From: Acerihabitans sp047324305
GTDB taxonomy: Bacteria; Pseudomonadota; Gammaproteobacteria; Enterobacterales; Enterobacteriaceae
Direction: 5' to 3'
DNA length: 64,000 bases
NCBI RefSeq assembly: GCF_047324305.1
Contig: NZ_CP178740.1
Span: 2,418,001-2,482,000 of the forward strand
Part shown: piece after piece, positions 43,064 through 51,999 of the stretch
How positions within the stretch are numbered: position 1 is the stretch's first letter
How the letters are laid out: each line of letters begins with the position of its first letter
The notes under the pieces: generated by a model
The model's input: only the letters and a program-made list of their open reading frames with translations
The model's database searches: none
Told to the model about the DNA's origin: nothing
Made by a program: the position numbers and the translations under genes

Positions 43064-43816
43064 ATGTCTATAGATACCACCCAAGGCCTGAGGGAACGGG
43101 TTGCCATTGTTACCGGCGCGGCGGGGGATATCGGCCGCGCCACCGTGGCGCTGCTGCTGGCCCATGGCGTTCGCATCGTAGCGGAAGATATTAATCCCGA
43201 GGTTAGGGATCTAGAACAAGCCGGCCACATTGTGACGCTGGTGGCGGATGTCAGCGAGGAAGCCACGGCAAAGCAGGCGATAAAGTTAGCGCAAGAGCAG
43301 TATGGCGGGCTGGATATTCTGGTGAACAACGCCGGGCGCACGCTGAACAAATCCGTGGCCGACACCAGCGCGCAAGAATGGGATCAGATCCTGGCCGTCA
43401 ACGCGCGCGGTTGTTTTTTGCATTCCCGCGAGGCGCTGCGGGTGATGGCGGCGCAGGAGCAGGGCGCTATTGTAAACGTAGCGTCGGTGGTCAGCGTTAT
43501 CGGTATGGCCGACACCGCCGCGTATGCCGCCTCTAAGGGGGCTATCGCGCAGCTAACCAAAGTGATGGCGCTTGAATACGGCGCCCACAACATCCGCGTA
43601 AACGCTGTGGCGCCCGGGGTGGTGGAAACCGGCATCCTGAACGGCATCGTCGCGGATAGCCGCGCCACCCTGGCCGGCTACGGTCATCTGCATGCCTTGG
43701 GCCGTGTGGCTCAGCCGGGGGAAATCGCCGATGTCATCGCCTGGCTGGCGTCGCCGCGCGCCAGTTTTGTCACCGGCGCGTTAATCATGGCCGACGGCGG
43801 TTATACGGCACGTTAA
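43064..43816 (+). CDS. Short-chain dehydrogenase/reductase
   Basis: 250 residues from ATG 43064 (AGGGTAA upstream). Cofactor loop VTGAAGDIGR, NNAG, and catalytic VASVVSVIG...YAASK are present, and the C-terminus FVTGALIMADGGY is standard. It is the first gene of a two-SDR unit divergent from an AraC_N regulator. Confidence 0.87.
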   Translation: MSIDTTQGLRERVAIVTGAAGDIGRATVALLLAHGVRIVAEDINPEVRDLEQAGHIVTLVADVSEEATAKQAIKLAQEQYGGLDILVNNAGRTLNKSVADTSAQEWDQILAVNARGCFLHSREALRVMAAQEQGAIVNVASVVSVIGMADTAAYAASKGAIAQLTKVMALEYGAHNIRVNAVAPGVVETGILNGIVADSRATLAGYGHLHALGRVAQPGEIADVIAWLASPRASFVTGALIMADGGYTAR

Positions 43817-43837
43817 ACATTTTTGGGAGTAAAACAA

Positions 43838-44545
43838 ATGAACAACCAAGACATACTGATCATCGCGGCGGAACGCGGACTGGGCCTTGGCCTGGCGGAA
43901 CAATTTTTCCAACGGGGGTGGCGGCTGTTTGTGACGGCGTTTCCCGGCGCCGATACCACGTCGCTTGAACGTATTGCGGTAGCCGATCCGGCCAGACTGG
44001 CCATCGGCTATATAGACGTTACCGCCCGCGAACAGATCGAGGAGCTTAAAACCGCGCTGGGAGAACGCAAGTTTGACGTTATATATCTCAATGCGGGTAT
44101 TTACGGCGCCTTACATCAGTCAGTGCTGGAGGCCACTGATGAGGAGATGATGCAGATTATGCTGACCAATACCTTTGGCCCTGCCCGGTTGGCCCGTAGT
44201 CTGCTGTCTTTCCTGCGCGAAAGGGGCACGCTGGCGTTTATGTCGTCTCACCGCGCCAGTATCGCCGGCAATGTGGAGGGCGGCCTGGAGCTGTACCGGG
44301 CGAGCAAGGCTGCGTTGAATATGTTAGCGCGTGGTATCTATGCCGATCAAAAGGCGCGGGGCGTTACCGTACTTTCGCTGCATCCGGGATGGGCCGCCAC
44401 CGCAATGGGCACGCTGGACGGCAGGGTGGCCGCGGAAATAGACGTGCTGACGAGCGTCACGGGCGTGGCGGACGTAGTGGAGCATTATCGCCATAGCGGA
44501 CAACATCTTTACCTGGATTATCAGGGAAAACCCTTACCGTGGTGA
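43838..44545 (+). CDS. Short-chain dehydrogenase, C-factor-like
   Basis: 235 residues from ATG 43838 (GGGAG upstream), 21 bases after the previous SDR gene. The cofactor loop is modified (IIAAERGLGLGLAEQF), the catalytic pair is YRASK, and VLSLHPGWAATAMGT is the usual C-factor/CsgA-like block. It is less canonical than its neighbour and may act on the same compound. It ends head to head with the phn acetyltransferase gene. Confidence 0.8.
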   Translation: MNNQDILIIAAERGLGLGLAEQFFQRGWRLFVTAFPGADTTSLERIAVADPARLAIGYIDVTAREQIEELKTALGERKFDVIYLNAGIYGALHQSVLEATDEEMMQIMLTNTFGPARLARSLLSFLRERGTLAFMSSHRASIAGNVEGGLELYRASKAALNMLARGIYADQKARGVTVLSLHPGWAATAMGTLDGRVAAEIDVLTSVTGVADVVEHYRHSGQHLYLDYQGKPLPW

Positions 44546-44546
44546 A

Positions 44547-45149
44547 CTACAAATAGCGCGCGATAAAACTGTCCAGATCGCGAAAATCCGCCAGGCGCTG
44601 TTGCAGCGTCTCATGATCCCAATGCCACCACTGGCTGCGCTCGATACGTTCAATCAGCGTCGCGTCAAAACGGCTGCCGATGGGTTTCGCCGGTACGCCG
44701 GCGACAATCGCGTAGGGCGCGACGTCCTTGGTCACCACCGACGCGGTGCCGATGACCGCGCCGTTGCCGATGGTGACGCCGGGCATAATGGTGGCGCCAT
44801 GGCCTATCCACACGTCATGACCGATGGTGACATGCCGTTCGCGCCGCCAGTCGAAAAACGCCTCGTCGTCGGCGCCCAGTCCGTATGCCGAGCTGCGATA
44901 GGTAAAATGATGCTGGGCGATGCGCTGATAGGTGGGATGGTTGCCCGGGTTGATGCGCACATAAGAGGCGATCGAGACGAATTTACCGATGGTGGCGTAC
45001 GAAATCTTGTTATGGCCGTCGGTATACGAGTAATCGCCCATGTCCACCTCTTCGAGAAAGGCGTCATCGGCCAGATGAACATACTGGCCGAGGCGGGTGC
45101 TGTTCAATATCACGTTGTTGCCGATTTTCGGCTGTGACCGGGATGTCAT
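44547..45149 (-). CDS. Hexapeptide-repeat acetyltransferase of the phn locus
   Basis: 200 residues from ATG 45149 (AGGAACCCAACTC upstream; a TTG at 45167 is not needed). Left-handed beta-helix repeats (HVTIGHDVWIGHGATIMPGV, TIGNGAVIGTASVVTKDVAP) and the GVPAKPIG turn mark a xenobiotic acetyltransferase-like trimer. From memory it fits the hexapeptide family that accompanies C-P lyase operons. It may acetylate aminophosphonates, the role PhnO has in E. coli. It is the last gene of the leftward phn operon. Confidence 0.82.
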   Translation of the reverse strand: MTSRSQPKIGNNVILNSTRLGQYVHLADDAFLEEVDMGDYSYTDGHNKISYATIGKFVSIASYVRINPGNHPTYQRIAQHHFTYRSSAYGLGADDEAFFDWRRERHVTIGHDVWIGHGATIMPGVTIGNGAVIGTASVVTKDVAPYAIVAGVPAKPIGSRFDATLIERIERSQWWHWDHETLQQRLADFRDLDSFIARYL

Positions 45150-45241
45150 GAGTTGGGTTCCTGTCAAAATAACGCATTCTTCACGGCGGATCGGCGCTGC
45201 CTGCCCCGCCGCCGCGGGCTGAAAGGCGCAGCGGGCCGCGG

Positions 45242-46378
45242 TCAGAAGACCTGCCGCCCTTGCCGCCAGACATTTTTCACCGACACATGGCCGTGATGGC
45301 GATGGGCCAGCACCAGATCGGCGCGCAAGCCTTCGGCAATCAGGCCGCGATCGCCGAGTCCCAGCGCCCGCGCCGGATTGCCGGTCATCAGCATCACCGC
45401 CTGCGGCAGGGTAAAACCGTTGGTCTCATCCGCCGCGATGCGAAACGCGGCGTCCAGCAGGCTGGCCGGATAGTAATCGGAGGAGAGGATATCCAGCACG
45501 CCAATCGAGGCCAGATGGTGGGCCGCCACATTGCCGGAATGCGATGCGCCGCGCACGATATTCGGCGCGCCCATCAATACCTGCAAACCCAGCTGGTGCG
45601 AGGCGCGCGCCGCCGCCTCGGTGGTGGGAAATTCGGCGATGGCGCTGCCCAGGGCGCGGGATTCCTGCACATGCGCCACGGTGGCGTCGTCATGGCTGGC
45701 CAGGGTAATATTGCGCCGGCGGCAATGGGCGGCGATCGCCGCGCGGTTGGGCGCCGACCAGCGCAGGGCCAGGGCGGTCTGTTCCTGTTCAAAGGCATCC
45801 ATTTGCCGATCGCTGAGATGATATTTACCCTGGGTATATTCACGGTATTTCAGCGACGAGACAAACTGGCGCTGGCCCGGCGAATGATCCATTAATGACA
45901 CCAGCGCCACCGCCGGCTGATCCATAAATTGCTCAAACAGCCCAAGGGTGCTGCTATGGGGCAATTCACAGCGCAGGTGCAGCCGGTGTTCGGCGCGGGT
46001 GGCGCCGGAGGCGTGGCTGGCGACAATGGCGTCGATCATTTTTTGCAGCGTGCCGGCCCGGTGTCCGCCGTCGCGCACATCGCCTATCGCCACCGCGTCC
46101 AGCACGGTGGTGATGCCGTTGGCCACCATCAGCGCGTCATGGCTGCTCATGGCGGAATGCGCCGGCCAGTCGACATTCGGGCGCGGGGTAAAGAATTTAT
46201 CCAGGTTATCGGTATGCAGTTCGATTAACCCGGGCAGCAGCCAGCCGCCCTCGCCGTCCAGCGCCTGGGGCAATTGGCTGGCGCTGTCGGCGTAGCTGAG
46301 AATCATGCCGTCGCGCATCTCCAGCGAACCGCTGACAATCTCATCTTTTAATATGAGTTTGACGTTATTAATGATCAT
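45242..46378 (-). CDS. phnM: PhnM, ribose triphosphonate pyrophosphohydrolase
   Basis: 378 residues, amidohydrolase fold. LPGLIELHTDNLDKFFTPRP, SLMDHSPGQRQF, ASHDDATVAHV and ILSSDYYPASLLDAAF match enteric PhnM closely. It removes pyrophosphate from alpha-D-ribose 1-methylphosphonate 5-triphosphate (or analogues) to give the PhnJ substrate. Its start overlaps the phnL end by 11 bases, so translation is coupled. Confidence 0.95.
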   Translation of the reverse strand: MIINNVKLILKDEIVSGSLEMRDGMILSYADSASQLPQALDGEGGWLLPGLIELHTDNLDKFFTPRPNVDWPAHSAMSSHDALMVANGITTVLDAVAIGDVRDGGHRAGTLQKMIDAIVASHASGATRAEHRLHLRCELPHSSTLGLFEQFMDQPAVALVSLMDHSPGQRQFVSSLKYREYTQGKYHLSDRQMDAFEQEQTALALRWSAPNRAAIAAHCRRRNITLASHDDATVAHVQESRALGSAIAEFPTTEAAARASHQLGLQVLMGAPNIVRGASHSGNVAAHHLASIGVLDILSSDYYPASLLDAAFRIAADETNGFTLPQAVMLMTGNPARALGLGDRGLIAEGLRADLVLAHRHHGHVSVKNVWRQGRQVF

Positions 46379-47081
46379 CGGGGGTATTCACCTCATGAGA
46401 CGGTTGCATAGCGTAGAGCCGGTCCGCCACCCGCTGGCGGACGGCGTCGTCATGGAAAATGCCGACAATGGCGGCGCCGCGCTGTTTGGCCTGTTCGATC
46501 AGGGCGACCACCGCCGCGCCGTTGCGGCCGTCGAGCGACGCGGTGGGCTCGTCGAGCAGCAATACCGGGTAATCGATGATAAAACCGCGCGCAATATTGA
46601 CCCGCTGCTGCTCGCCGCCGGAAAAGGTGGAGGGCGCCAGATGCCAAAGCCGGCGGGGCACATTCAGCCGGTCGAGCAATGCCTCGGCGCGCTCGCGGCA
46701 CTGCACGCGTTCGACGCCCAGCTCCAGTAATGGCTGCATCACCAGGTCCAGGGCGCTGATGCGCGGGATCACCCGTAAAAACTGGCTCACCCAGCCGACG
46801 GTATGGCGGCGCACCGCCAGGATTTGCCGGGCCTCGGCCTGGACCATATCCAGCCATCCGTCCTGGTGCCGTATCCAGATATGGCCCTGGTCGGGCAGGT
46901 AATTGGCGTACAGCGAGCGCAGCAGGGTGGACTTGCCGCTGCCGGAATGGCCGTGCAGCACCAGGCATTCGCCGCCCTTGACCGTCAGGTTGGCGTCGCG
47001 CAGCACCGGCAGGCGCACGCCGTTTTGCTGATGCAGCACAAAGGTTTTACTGAGATGTTCGACCCGCAATTGCGTATTCAT
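46368..47081 (-). CDS. phnL: PhnL, C-P lyase ABC-type ATPase
   Basis: 237 residues from ATG 47081. Walker A GHSGSGKST, signature TFSGGEQQRVN and Walker B VLLLDEPTASLDG are intact. PhnL is required with PhnG, PhnH and PhnI for displacement of adenine from ATP by phosphonate. It lies between phnK and phnM, as in E. coli. Confidence 0.94.
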   Translation of the reverse strand: MNTQLRVEHLSKTFVLHQQNGVRLPVLRDANLTVKGGECLVLHGHSGSGKSTLLRSLYANYLPDQGHIWIRHQDGWLDMVQAEARQILAVRRHTVGWVSQFLRVIPRISALDLVMQPLLELGVERVQCRERAEALLDRLNVPRRLWHLAPSTFSGGEQQRVNIARGFIIDYPVLLLDEPTASLDGRNGAAVVALIEQAKQRGAAIVGIFHDDAVRQRVADRLYAMQPSHEVNTPDDH

Positions 47082-47112
47082 CCGATGGTTCCACATGATA
47101 GATGTCTCCGTC

Positions 47113-47901
47113 TCAGGATAAGACCGACGAGACCAGGAGCTGGGTGTAGGGATGATGGGGATCGTCCAGCACCCGATCGGTGAGTCCGCTCTCCACCACC
47201 CGTCCTTCCTTCATCACCAGCAGCCGATGGGCCAGCAGGCGCGCCACGCCGAGATCGTGCGTGACGATCACCGCCGCCAGCTGCATCTCGACCACCAGCC
47301 CGCGCAGCAGATCCAGCAGCCTGGCCTGCACCGACACATCCAGTCCGCCGGTGGGCTCATCCATAAACACCAGCCGCGGCCGGGTGACCAGGTTGCGCGC
47401 GATCTGCAGCCGCTGCTGCATGCCGCCGGAAAACGTGGTGGGCAAATCATCAATGCGCGCCGCCGGGATTTCCACATCCTCCAGCCAGTGGGCGGCCTGT
47501 TGCCGGATCTCGCCATAATGACGCTGGCCGACGGCCATCAGGCGCTCGCCGATATTGCCGCCGGCGGAGACGCGCGGGCGCAGCCCGTCGAGGGGATGCT
47601 GGTGCACCACGCCCCATTCGGTGCGCAGCAGGCGGCGGCGGTCGCTTTCCGCCATGGCGTACAGGTCGCGCCCCGGACCGGTGGCCGGACAATAGGTTAT
47701 CCTGCCCTCCTGCGGCGTGAGCCGCGCGGAAATGGCTTTCAGCAGCGTGGTTTTGCCCGATCCGGACTCGCCGACAATGCCGACCACCTCGCCGGGATAG
47801 ATATCGAACGAGACGTCGCTGAAGCCTTTTCCCGGCGCGTAGAGATGCGTGAGGCGCTCAACCGACAGCAGCGGCGTCGGGGAAAGCGATACGGAGGTCA
47901 T
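47113..47901 (-). CDS. phnK: PhnK, C-P lyase complex ATPase
   Basis: 262 residues from ATG 47901; the 4-base overlap with phnJ (47898-47901) supports this start. Walker A GESGSGKTTL, signature TFSGGMQQRLQ, Walker B LVFMDEPTGGLD. It resembles oligopeptide-transport ATPases, but in this locus it is the subunit that docks on PhnJ of the core complex. Confidence 0.94.
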   Translation of the reverse strand: MTSVSLSPTPLLSVERLTHLYAPGKGFSDVSFDIYPGEVVGIVGESGSGKTTLLKAISARLTPQEGRITYCPATGPGRDLYAMAESDRRRLLRTEWGVVHQHPLDGLRPRVSAGGNIGERLMAVGQRHYGEIRQQAAHWLEDVEIPAARIDDLPTTFSGGMQQRLQIARNLVTRPRLVFMDEPTGGLDVSVQARLLDLLRGLVVEMQLAAVIVTHDLGVARLLAHRLLVMKEGRVVESGLTDRVLDDPHHPYTQLLVSSVLS

Positions 47902-48758
47902 ACGGGATTCCCCTGTGGCTGTTGCGCCAGCTGCTGCTGGCAAAAATCGGTATCGGAGCAGATAAACATGCGATTGCCCGCGTCGTCGAGCACCACCTCG
48001 TCCAGGTAGCTGGCGCGGGATCCGCACAGCGCGCAGGGCTGTTCCCAGCGCTGCACGCTAAAGGGATGATCATCGAAATCCAGGCTCTTGACCTTGGTAA
48101 AGGGCGGCAGGGCGTAGATGCGTTTTTCACGGCCGGCGCCGAACAACTGCAGCGCCGGCATCATATGCATTTTGGGATTATCGAACTTGGGGATCGGCGA
48201 GGGATCCATGACATAGCGATCGTTCACCTTCACCGGATAAGCGTAGGTCGTGGCGATATGGCCGTAACGGGCGATATCCTCGTACAGCTTGACCTGCATG
48301 ACGCCGTATTCTTCCAGGGCGTGCATTTTACGGGTTTCGGTTTCGCGCGGTTCGATAAAGCGCAGCGGCTCGGGGATCGGCACCTGGTAAATCAGGATCT
48401 GGTCCGCCGCCAGGGGCGTTTCCGGGATACGGTGGCGGGTCTGGATAAGCGTGGCCTGGGTCGTGCGCACGGTGGTGGCGACGCCCGCCACCCGCTGGAA
48501 AAAGCGGCGGATCGACACCGCGTTGGTGGTATCGTCCGCGCCCTGGTCAATCACCTTCAGCACATCGTTGCGGCCGATAATGCTGGCGGTGAGCTGGACC
48601 CCGCCGGTGCCCCAGCCGTAGGGCATCGGCATTTCACGCCCGCCGAACGGCACCTGGTAGCCCGGAATGGCCACCGCCTTGAGAATGGCGCGGCGGATCA
48701 TGCGTTTGGTTTGTTCGTCGAGATAGCCCGGATTATAGCCGGCCAATGTCTCACTCAT
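47898..48758 (-). CDS. phnJ: PhnJ, C-P lyase radical SAM subunit
   Basis: 286 residues from ATG 48758; the open frame continues upstream within phnI and is not used. The C-terminal iron-sulfur ligands are visible as CALC, then MFICSDTDFC, i.e. Cx2C-x21-Cx5C, the unusual cluster motif of PhnJ. GWGTGGVQLTASIIG lies in the core. It cleaves the C-P bond of ribose 5-phosphate phosphonates, releasing the alkane and a cyclic phosphate. The start is inside the last 8 bases of phnI. Confidence 0.95.
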   Translation of the reverse strand: MSETLAGYNPGYLDEQTKRMIRRAILKAVAIPGYQVPFGGREMPMPYGWGTGGVQLTASIIGRNDVLKVIDQGADDTTNAVSIRRFFQRVAGVATTVRTTQATLIQTRHRIPETPLAADQILIYQVPIPEPLRFIEPRETETRKMHALEEYGVMQVKLYEDIARYGHIATTYAYPVKVNDRYVMDPSPIPKFDNPKMHMMPALQLFGAGREKRIYALPPFTKVKSLDFDDHPFSVQRWEQPCALCGSRASYLDEVVLDDAGNRMFICSDTDFCQQQLAQQPQGNPV

Positions 48759-49857
48759 GGGGGTTCTCCGATCCGGTGCCGGCGCCGTGGACAAATTCCT
48801 GGCGCAGGCGTTTAAGCAATTCCAGTTCAGCCTGGAAATCGACGTAGTGCGGCAGCTTGAGATGGGAAACAAATCCCGCCGCCTCCACATTATCGGCATG
48901 GGCCAGCACGAACTCCTCGTCCTGGGCCGGGCTATCGACCTGCTCGCCGTACTCGCCGCATTGCAGCGCGCGATCGACCAGCGCCATGGACATCGCCTTG
49001 CGCTCGGCGCGGCCGAATACCAGCCCGTAGCCGCGGGTAAAATGCGGCGGCCGGTCCGCGGGGTCGACAAAGCCGTTGACCATTTCACATTCCGTCAGCA
49101 GGATTTCGCCGATATCAATGGCAAAACCCAGCTCTTCCGGCACGACGGTGACCGTCGCGTAGCCGCTGCGGATCTCGCCGGCAAACGGATGGGTGCGGCC
49201 GTAACCGCGCTGGCCGGAGTAACTTAGCGCCAGCAGAAAACCCTCGTCGCCGCGTACCAGCTGCTGCAGGCGGGCGGAGCGCGAGCTGGGATAGGTGGGC
49301 GGACGGCGGGTGATATCGTCCGGTTCCGCGCCGTCGTCGTGTTCGCCGGGAGCCAGCTGCTGCTGGCCGAGCAGGCTGAACACATGGGCGCATTCATCGG
49401 GCAGCGCGGCGTCGGCGCGCGGCGCGGCCGGTACCGGCGCGCCCTCCGCCAGCAGGGCGAAGTCCAGCAGCCGGTGGGTATAGTCATAGGTCGGCCCGAG
49501 CACCTGTCCGCCGGGCAGATCTTTATAAACCGCCGAAATGCGGCGCTCCAGGCGCATTTTTTCCGTGGCGACCGGTTCGCTCACCGCCAGGCGAGGCAAG
49601 GTGGTGCGATAAGCCCGCAGCAGGAAGATGGCCTCGACCAGATCGCCGCTGGCCTGTTTTATCGCCAGCGACGCCAGTTGCCGATCGTAGATGCCGCCTT
49701 CGGTCATGACCCGATCCACCGCCAGGCCGAGCTGTTGATCGATCTGCCCGCAGCCGATCGCCGGGATCGCGTCGTCGCCGCGACGCAGATGTTCCTGTAG
49801 TTGATGGGCGGCATCAATCGCCTTTTCCCCGCCTTTCACCGCAACATACATCAGCAC
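48751..49857 (-). CDS. phnI: PhnI, C-P lyase complex subunit
   Basis: 368 residues, near the usual length. MYVAVKGGEKAIDAAHQLQE at the start, AVDRVMTEGGIYDRQLASLA and the later LALSYSGQRGYGRTHPFAGE block match PhnI. It forms the PhnG2H2I2J2 core and is the nucleosidase-type subunit in the first step. It overlaps phnH by 7 bases and phnJ by 8. Confidence 0.95.
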   Translation of the reverse strand: MLMYVAVKGGEKAIDAAHQLQEHLRRGDDAIPAIGCGQIDQQLGLAVDRVMTEGGIYDRQLASLAIKQASGDLVEAIFLLRAYRTTLPRLAVSEPVATEKMRLERRISAVYKDLPGGQVLGPTYDYTHRLLDFALLAEGAPVPAAPRADAALPDECAHVFSLLGQQQLAPGEHDDGAEPDDITRRPPTYPSSRSARLQQLVRGDEGFLLALSYSGQRGYGRTHPFAGEIRSGYATVTVVPEELGFAIDIGEILLTECEMVNGFVDPADRPPHFTRGYGLVFGRAERKAMSMALVDRALQCGEYGEQVDSPAQDEEFVLAHADNVEAAGFVSHLKLPHYVDFQAELELLKRLRQEFVHGAGTGSENPHE

Positions 49858-50432
49858 ACCTCCACATGGGTGGTCCTGGGAATGGCCATCAGGCCGTCTT
49901 CGCAGGCTAGCAGGAAATCAAGGCCAAGCGGGAAACGCTGTGGCCGGTTGATCAGGTAATCCAGCAGCGGCGCCGGCAGCGCCGGGGCCGCCCGGCGCGG
50001 ATGCTCTATGCCCGGGCCGCTCAGGCGCAGCGGTACGCCATCGTCCAGGCTGTCGATTTGCACTACCACCATGGCGCCGAGCTCGGGCGAAATTTCAGTG
50101 CCGTGCGCCAGCGCCTGGAGCTGCGCGGCGGTAAGCCGGTTATCGAATACGGCAAGGCTGGCGAGCGCCGGGCGTGCGGCCAGCGGCGCGCCGGTATGGA
50201 AACGCAGGTTGTTGATAACGGCGTCGCTGCCCAATGCCGGGCAGATGGCGAGCGGCGTTTCCCCATCGGCCAGCGTCAGCAGTACGCCGGTGGCGGCCTT
50301 GCCGAGCGGATGCCACCCGTCCTTTACCGGCAGGGTCACCCGGGAGCCGGGTTCGCTCAGGGCTTTGAGGATCAGGCGAAAAGCCTGCTGGGACTGGTGC
50401 ACCGGTTGGGTAAATCCTGGCAGCAGCGTCAT
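49851..50432 (-). CDS. phnH: PhnH, C-P lyase complex subunit
   Basis: 193 residues. GFTQPVHQSQQAFRLILKAL and EPGSRVTLP at the N-terminus and TTHVEVC at the end are typical. PhnH is a structural homodimer in the core complex. The start overlaps the phnG stop by one base. Confidence 0.94.
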   Translation of the reverse strand: MTLLPGFTQPVHQSQQAFRLILKALSEPGSRVTLPVKDGWHPLGKAATGVLLTLADGETPLAICPALGSDAVINNLRFHTGAPLAARPALASLAVFDNRLTAAQLQALAHGTEISPELGAMVVVQIDSLDDGVPLRLSGPGIEHPRRAAPALPAPLLDYLINRPQRFPLGLDFLLACEDGLMAIPRTTHVEVC

Positions 50433-50878
50433 CAGTTATCCCCCCGCACCAGGGTAAAGAAGTCCACGCGGCTGGCGGCGATTTCACGCGCCCGTAATTG
50501 GTGTTGCTCTTGCCGCCGGGCGGACAGGGGCTCGATTAATTGCCGATGCAGGCGTTCATGATGCTCCGCCCGTTGCAGCATGGCATCCGCCAGGGCGCAC
50601 AGCTCGGCATGGGCTTTATCGCGACCGGCCACGTAGCTGTAGCCATAGGTGCCGCTGCCAAGGCGGACCACGGCCCGTGTTACCGTCATGTCGCCCAGGA
50701 CAAAACGGCGTCCTGTGGCGCCCATGCGCGCGACAAGCTGGGTAAGCCCGGTTTCCGGCGCGCGGATAATGTCAAACGGGACGTTAAGATCCAGGGTCTG
50801 CCAGCCGGCCCGCACTTCCGCGGCGGGGGAGGACGCCAGTACCGACATCCAGCGCTGTCTTTGCTGTAAGGTAAACAT
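50432..50878 (-). CDS. phnG: PhnG, C-P lyase complex subunit
   Basis: 148 residues. RQRWMSVLASSPAAEVRAGW and ETGLTQLVARMGATGRRFVL followed by LGDMTVTRAVVRL match PhnG. It is part of the core complex. The start is immediately after the phnF stop (no gap), giving a tightly packed operon. Confidence 0.94.
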   Translation of the reverse strand: MFTLQQRQRWMSVLASSPAAEVRAGWQTLDLNVPFDIIRAPETGLTQLVARMGATGRRFVLGDMTVTRAVVRLGSGTYGYSYVAGRDKAHAELCALADAMLQRAEHHERLHRQLIEPLSARRQEQHQLRAREIAASRVDFFTLVRGDN

Positions 50879-51604
50879 TCAGTGCTCCATCGTCAGTTCA
50901 ATCATATCGGCGCGCGCCAGGGTAAAGGAGTATTCCGCTATCCGGTCGCTGTCGCCGCGGGTATTGAGCGTGCGCACGCAGAGCAGCGGGATTTGATGGG
51001 CCGCCTCCAGAAGCTGGCTTTCCTTGGTCTGGGCCCGCCGCGCGCTGATGCGCGTTTGCCTGCGCACCAGCTTCTCGCCCAGGCGCGTAGTGATAAATTC
51101 ATGTAGCGAACCGCTGGCGAACTGCTGCAGTTCGGGCCACCACGCCAGGTCCGGCAGATAGTGGTCGATAACGCTGAGCGGCACGCCGTTGACCCGGCGC
51201 AGCGTGCGTAAATGAATCACGGTTGCGCCGGCCTGGCACGACAGCGCGTCCGCCACCGGCACGCTGCACGGTCGCAGCACCGCCAGCAGCAGTTCGCTGG
51301 TGGGGTGGCTGCCCTGATCCAGCAGGTTCTGGCTGAAATGCGCCTGGGCATGCAGCGGATAGTCATAGGGCCGCATCAACACCAGGATGCCGATACCGTG
51401 CCGACGCTGCAGCCAGCCGCGATCCACCAGTTGATCCACCGCGCGCCTCAGGGTGTGGCGGTTAACCTGATAGCGCTGCGCCAGGCGCTGCTCCGACGGC
51501 AAATATTCGCCGCTGCGGTACTGCGTGCGCAGCTCCTGCTCCAGCTGCGCGGCGATATGCTGATAAAGCGTGGGATAACTGGTCGGATGTCTAGATAACT
51601 GCAT
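50879..51604 (-). CDS. phnF: PhnF, GntR-family regulator of phosphonate genes
   Basis: 241 residues from ATG 51604 (a second ATG is at 51607; GGAGATTTTTATT precedes). The winged helix (YQVNRHTLRRAVDQLVDRGW) is followed by a UTRA ligand domain (VIHLRTLRRVNGVPLSVIDH). It closely follows E. coli PhnF from LSRHPTSYPT to the final DMIELTMEH. It is first in the leftward operon and divergent from phnC, so it can act on both promoters. Confidence 0.94.
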   Translation of the reverse strand: MQLSRHPTSYPTLYQHIAAQLEQELRTQYRSGEYLPSEQRLAQRYQVNRHTLRRAVDQLVDRGWLQRRHGIGILVLMRPYDYPLHAQAHFSQNLLDQGSHPTSELLLAVLRPCSVPVADALSCQAGATVIHLRTLRRVNGVPLSVIDHYLPDLAWWPELQQFASGSLHEFITTRLGEKLVRRQTRISARRAQTKESQLLEAAHQIPLLCVRTLNTRGDSDRIAEYSFTLARADMIELTMEH

Positions 51605-51727
51605 CATAATAAAAATCTCCACGGGGCGGCGGACAGTGGGTATGCAATAACGGGATGGCGCGGTGTGGCGGCATAACATACGGCAACGCTTCCGTTACGA
51701 CATTGCATAGCATGATGGCGGCGCAAG

Positions 51728-51767
51728 ATGACAGTGGGGTTAAAATAAGATGACATCGCAATGAATA
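51728..51767 (-). promoter_or_regulatory. Pho-box-like repeats for the phnF-M operon
   Basis: On the minus strand, 7-mers spaced 11 bp read TATTCAT (51767-51761), ATGTCAT (51756-51750), a poor copy (51745-51739) and CTGTCAT (51734-51728). CTGTCAT is the PhoB consensus half-site. Confidence 0.55.
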
Positions 51768-51900
51768 CTTGCCATTCACTGTTTTTATAAAAGAAGAAAC
51801 GTCTGCAGCTATTTGAATTAAAGAGATAAAAAGATATTGCTCATGCGACGGGAATATATTTTTTGGGGCAACAGGCTGATGAATGACTTAATCCGGGGCA

Positions 51901-51940
51901 GCGTCACCTGAGCATCATAATAATATCATCCTGCTGTCAT
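51901..51940 (+). promoter_or_regulatory. Four-repeat Pho box upstream of phnC
   Basis: GCGTCAC (51901), GCATCAT (51912), ATATCAT (51923) and CTGTCAT (51934) are spaced exactly 11 bp with 4-base spacers, the arrangement bound by PhoB. The array ends 59 bases before phnC; TTAATA near 51952 could be the -10 box. Confidence 0.7.
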
Positions 51941-51999
51941 ATATTAATCCGTTAATAGCAATCCATAGTGGTTTGGTAGACTTATTCCGGAGCAAACTT

